NCBI RefSeq assembly: GCF_900184795.1
Contig: NZ_FXXN01000028.1
Location: 280,632-344,631, forward strand
DNA: 64,000 nucleotides
Source of the DNA: Magnetospirillum sp. 15-1
GTDB taxonomy: Bacteria; Pseudomonadota; Alphaproteobacteria; Rhodospirillales; Magnetospirillaceae
Direction of reading: 5' to 3'
Part shown: one piece after another, positions 63,939-64,000 of the stretch
Layout: every line of letters starts with the position of its first letter
How positions within the stretch are numbered: position 1 is the stretch's first letter
Program-made: the position numbers and the translations under genes
Notes under the pieces: generated by a model
What the model saw: only the letters and a program-made list of their open reading frames with translations
Told to the model about the DNA's origin: nothing
The model's database searches: none

Positions 63939-64000
63939 ATGATGATGGCCTGGATCTCCGATCCCGAGATTTGGCTCAGCCTGGCGACCCTGTCGCTGCT
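63939..64000 (+). CDS. TerC-family membrane protein, 5' end only
   Basis: The first 20 codons read MMMAWISDPEIWLSLATLSL, with GAGG before ATG 63939. TerC-family proteins (integral membrane, metal-ion related) often start with this W-I-x-D-P-x-I-W pattern. Only 62 bases are in the window, so the call rests on that N-terminus alone. Confidence 0.55.
   Translation, partial: MMMAWISDPEIWLSLATLSL

Noticed and set aside
1-64000. CRISPR arrays
   Set aside because: No regularly spaced 24-40 bp repeats with unique spacers; the only tandem array (56472-56783) has no spacers.
1-64000. Magnetosome (mam/mms) genes
   Set aside because: No protein in the window resembles them, so the Magnetospirillum guess rests on general gene content only.

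Overview
This is a GC-rich, gene-dense chromosomal segment from an alphaproteobacterium. The MCP with a C-terminal alphaproteobacterial extension, the PraR-type XRE regulator, the PAS_5-like/GGDEF protein, the cbb3 oxidase cluster with an FNR-type regulator, and the many signalling proteins suggest Rhodospirillales. A Magnetospirillum/Paramagnetospirillum-like organism is my best guess, by inference only. No magnetosome gene, rRNA, tRNA or CRISPR array was seen.

Layout. 1-1.5 kb: the end of a chemoreceptor gene split by an in-frame TAG; the window edge is a 34-bp fold-back. 1.5-3.1 kb: an IS1111-type (IS110 family) element sitting in a palindromic intergenic repeat. 3.2-13.1 kb: rpmI-rplT-pheS-pheT, a phosphatase, a MarR regulator, a dienelactone hydrolase, yggT-DUF167-folD-nnrU and pmbA. 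13.2-23.7 kb (minus strand): ccoNOQP, ccoGHIS, an fnr-like gene and panBC, headed by a perfect FNR box at -41.5. 23.9-27.9 kb: an RlmI-like methyltransferase, an XRE regulator, an HPP protein and a purine permease. 27.9-32.2 kb (minus): the conserved rpmH-rnpA-yidD-yidC-engB block plus argB. 32.3-43.2 kb: tam, an HD hydrolase, an MFS exporter, rplY-pth, a GxxExxY (PDDEXK-like) protein abutting a hairpin, ychF, a UbiA/MenA prenyltransferase, a diguanylate cyclase, htpG and hpf. 43.3-49.2 kb: a LysR regulator, a His-rich protein, an unknown conserved protein and a NikK-M-L-Q-O type Ni/Co ECF transporter. 49.4-55.8 kb: actP, an EamA permease, a small monocistronic protein, a lipoprotein, a repeat-structured gap and tesA-FIST-thpR. 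55.8-64 kb: ybbA-ybbP separated by three perfect 102-bp tandem repeats, a Bax inhibitor-1 family protein, a J-domain protein, a PAS/degenerate-GGDEF/EAL protein and the start of a terC-like gene.

How the parts fit. The respiratory block is self-contained: structural subunits, assembly factors, copper ATPase and the likely oxygen-sensing regulator are co-oriented, and the FNR box in front of ccoN probably closes the loop. The ECF transporter and the 36 percent histidine protein form a nickel/cobalt locus. Most operons use ATGA/GTGA stop-start overlaps, and several small genes use non-ATG starts (ccoQ TTG, ccoS GTG, rpmH GTG, engB CTG).

The most unusual material is intergenic. There is a REP-like family with compensatory stem changes that hosts the IS. 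A second inverted-repeat family built on the CACCAAG motif occurs once directly abutting the start codon of a PDDEXK-like ORF and once as a nested palindrome with no ORF. There is also an in-frame tandem repeat inside the ybbA-ybbP junction.
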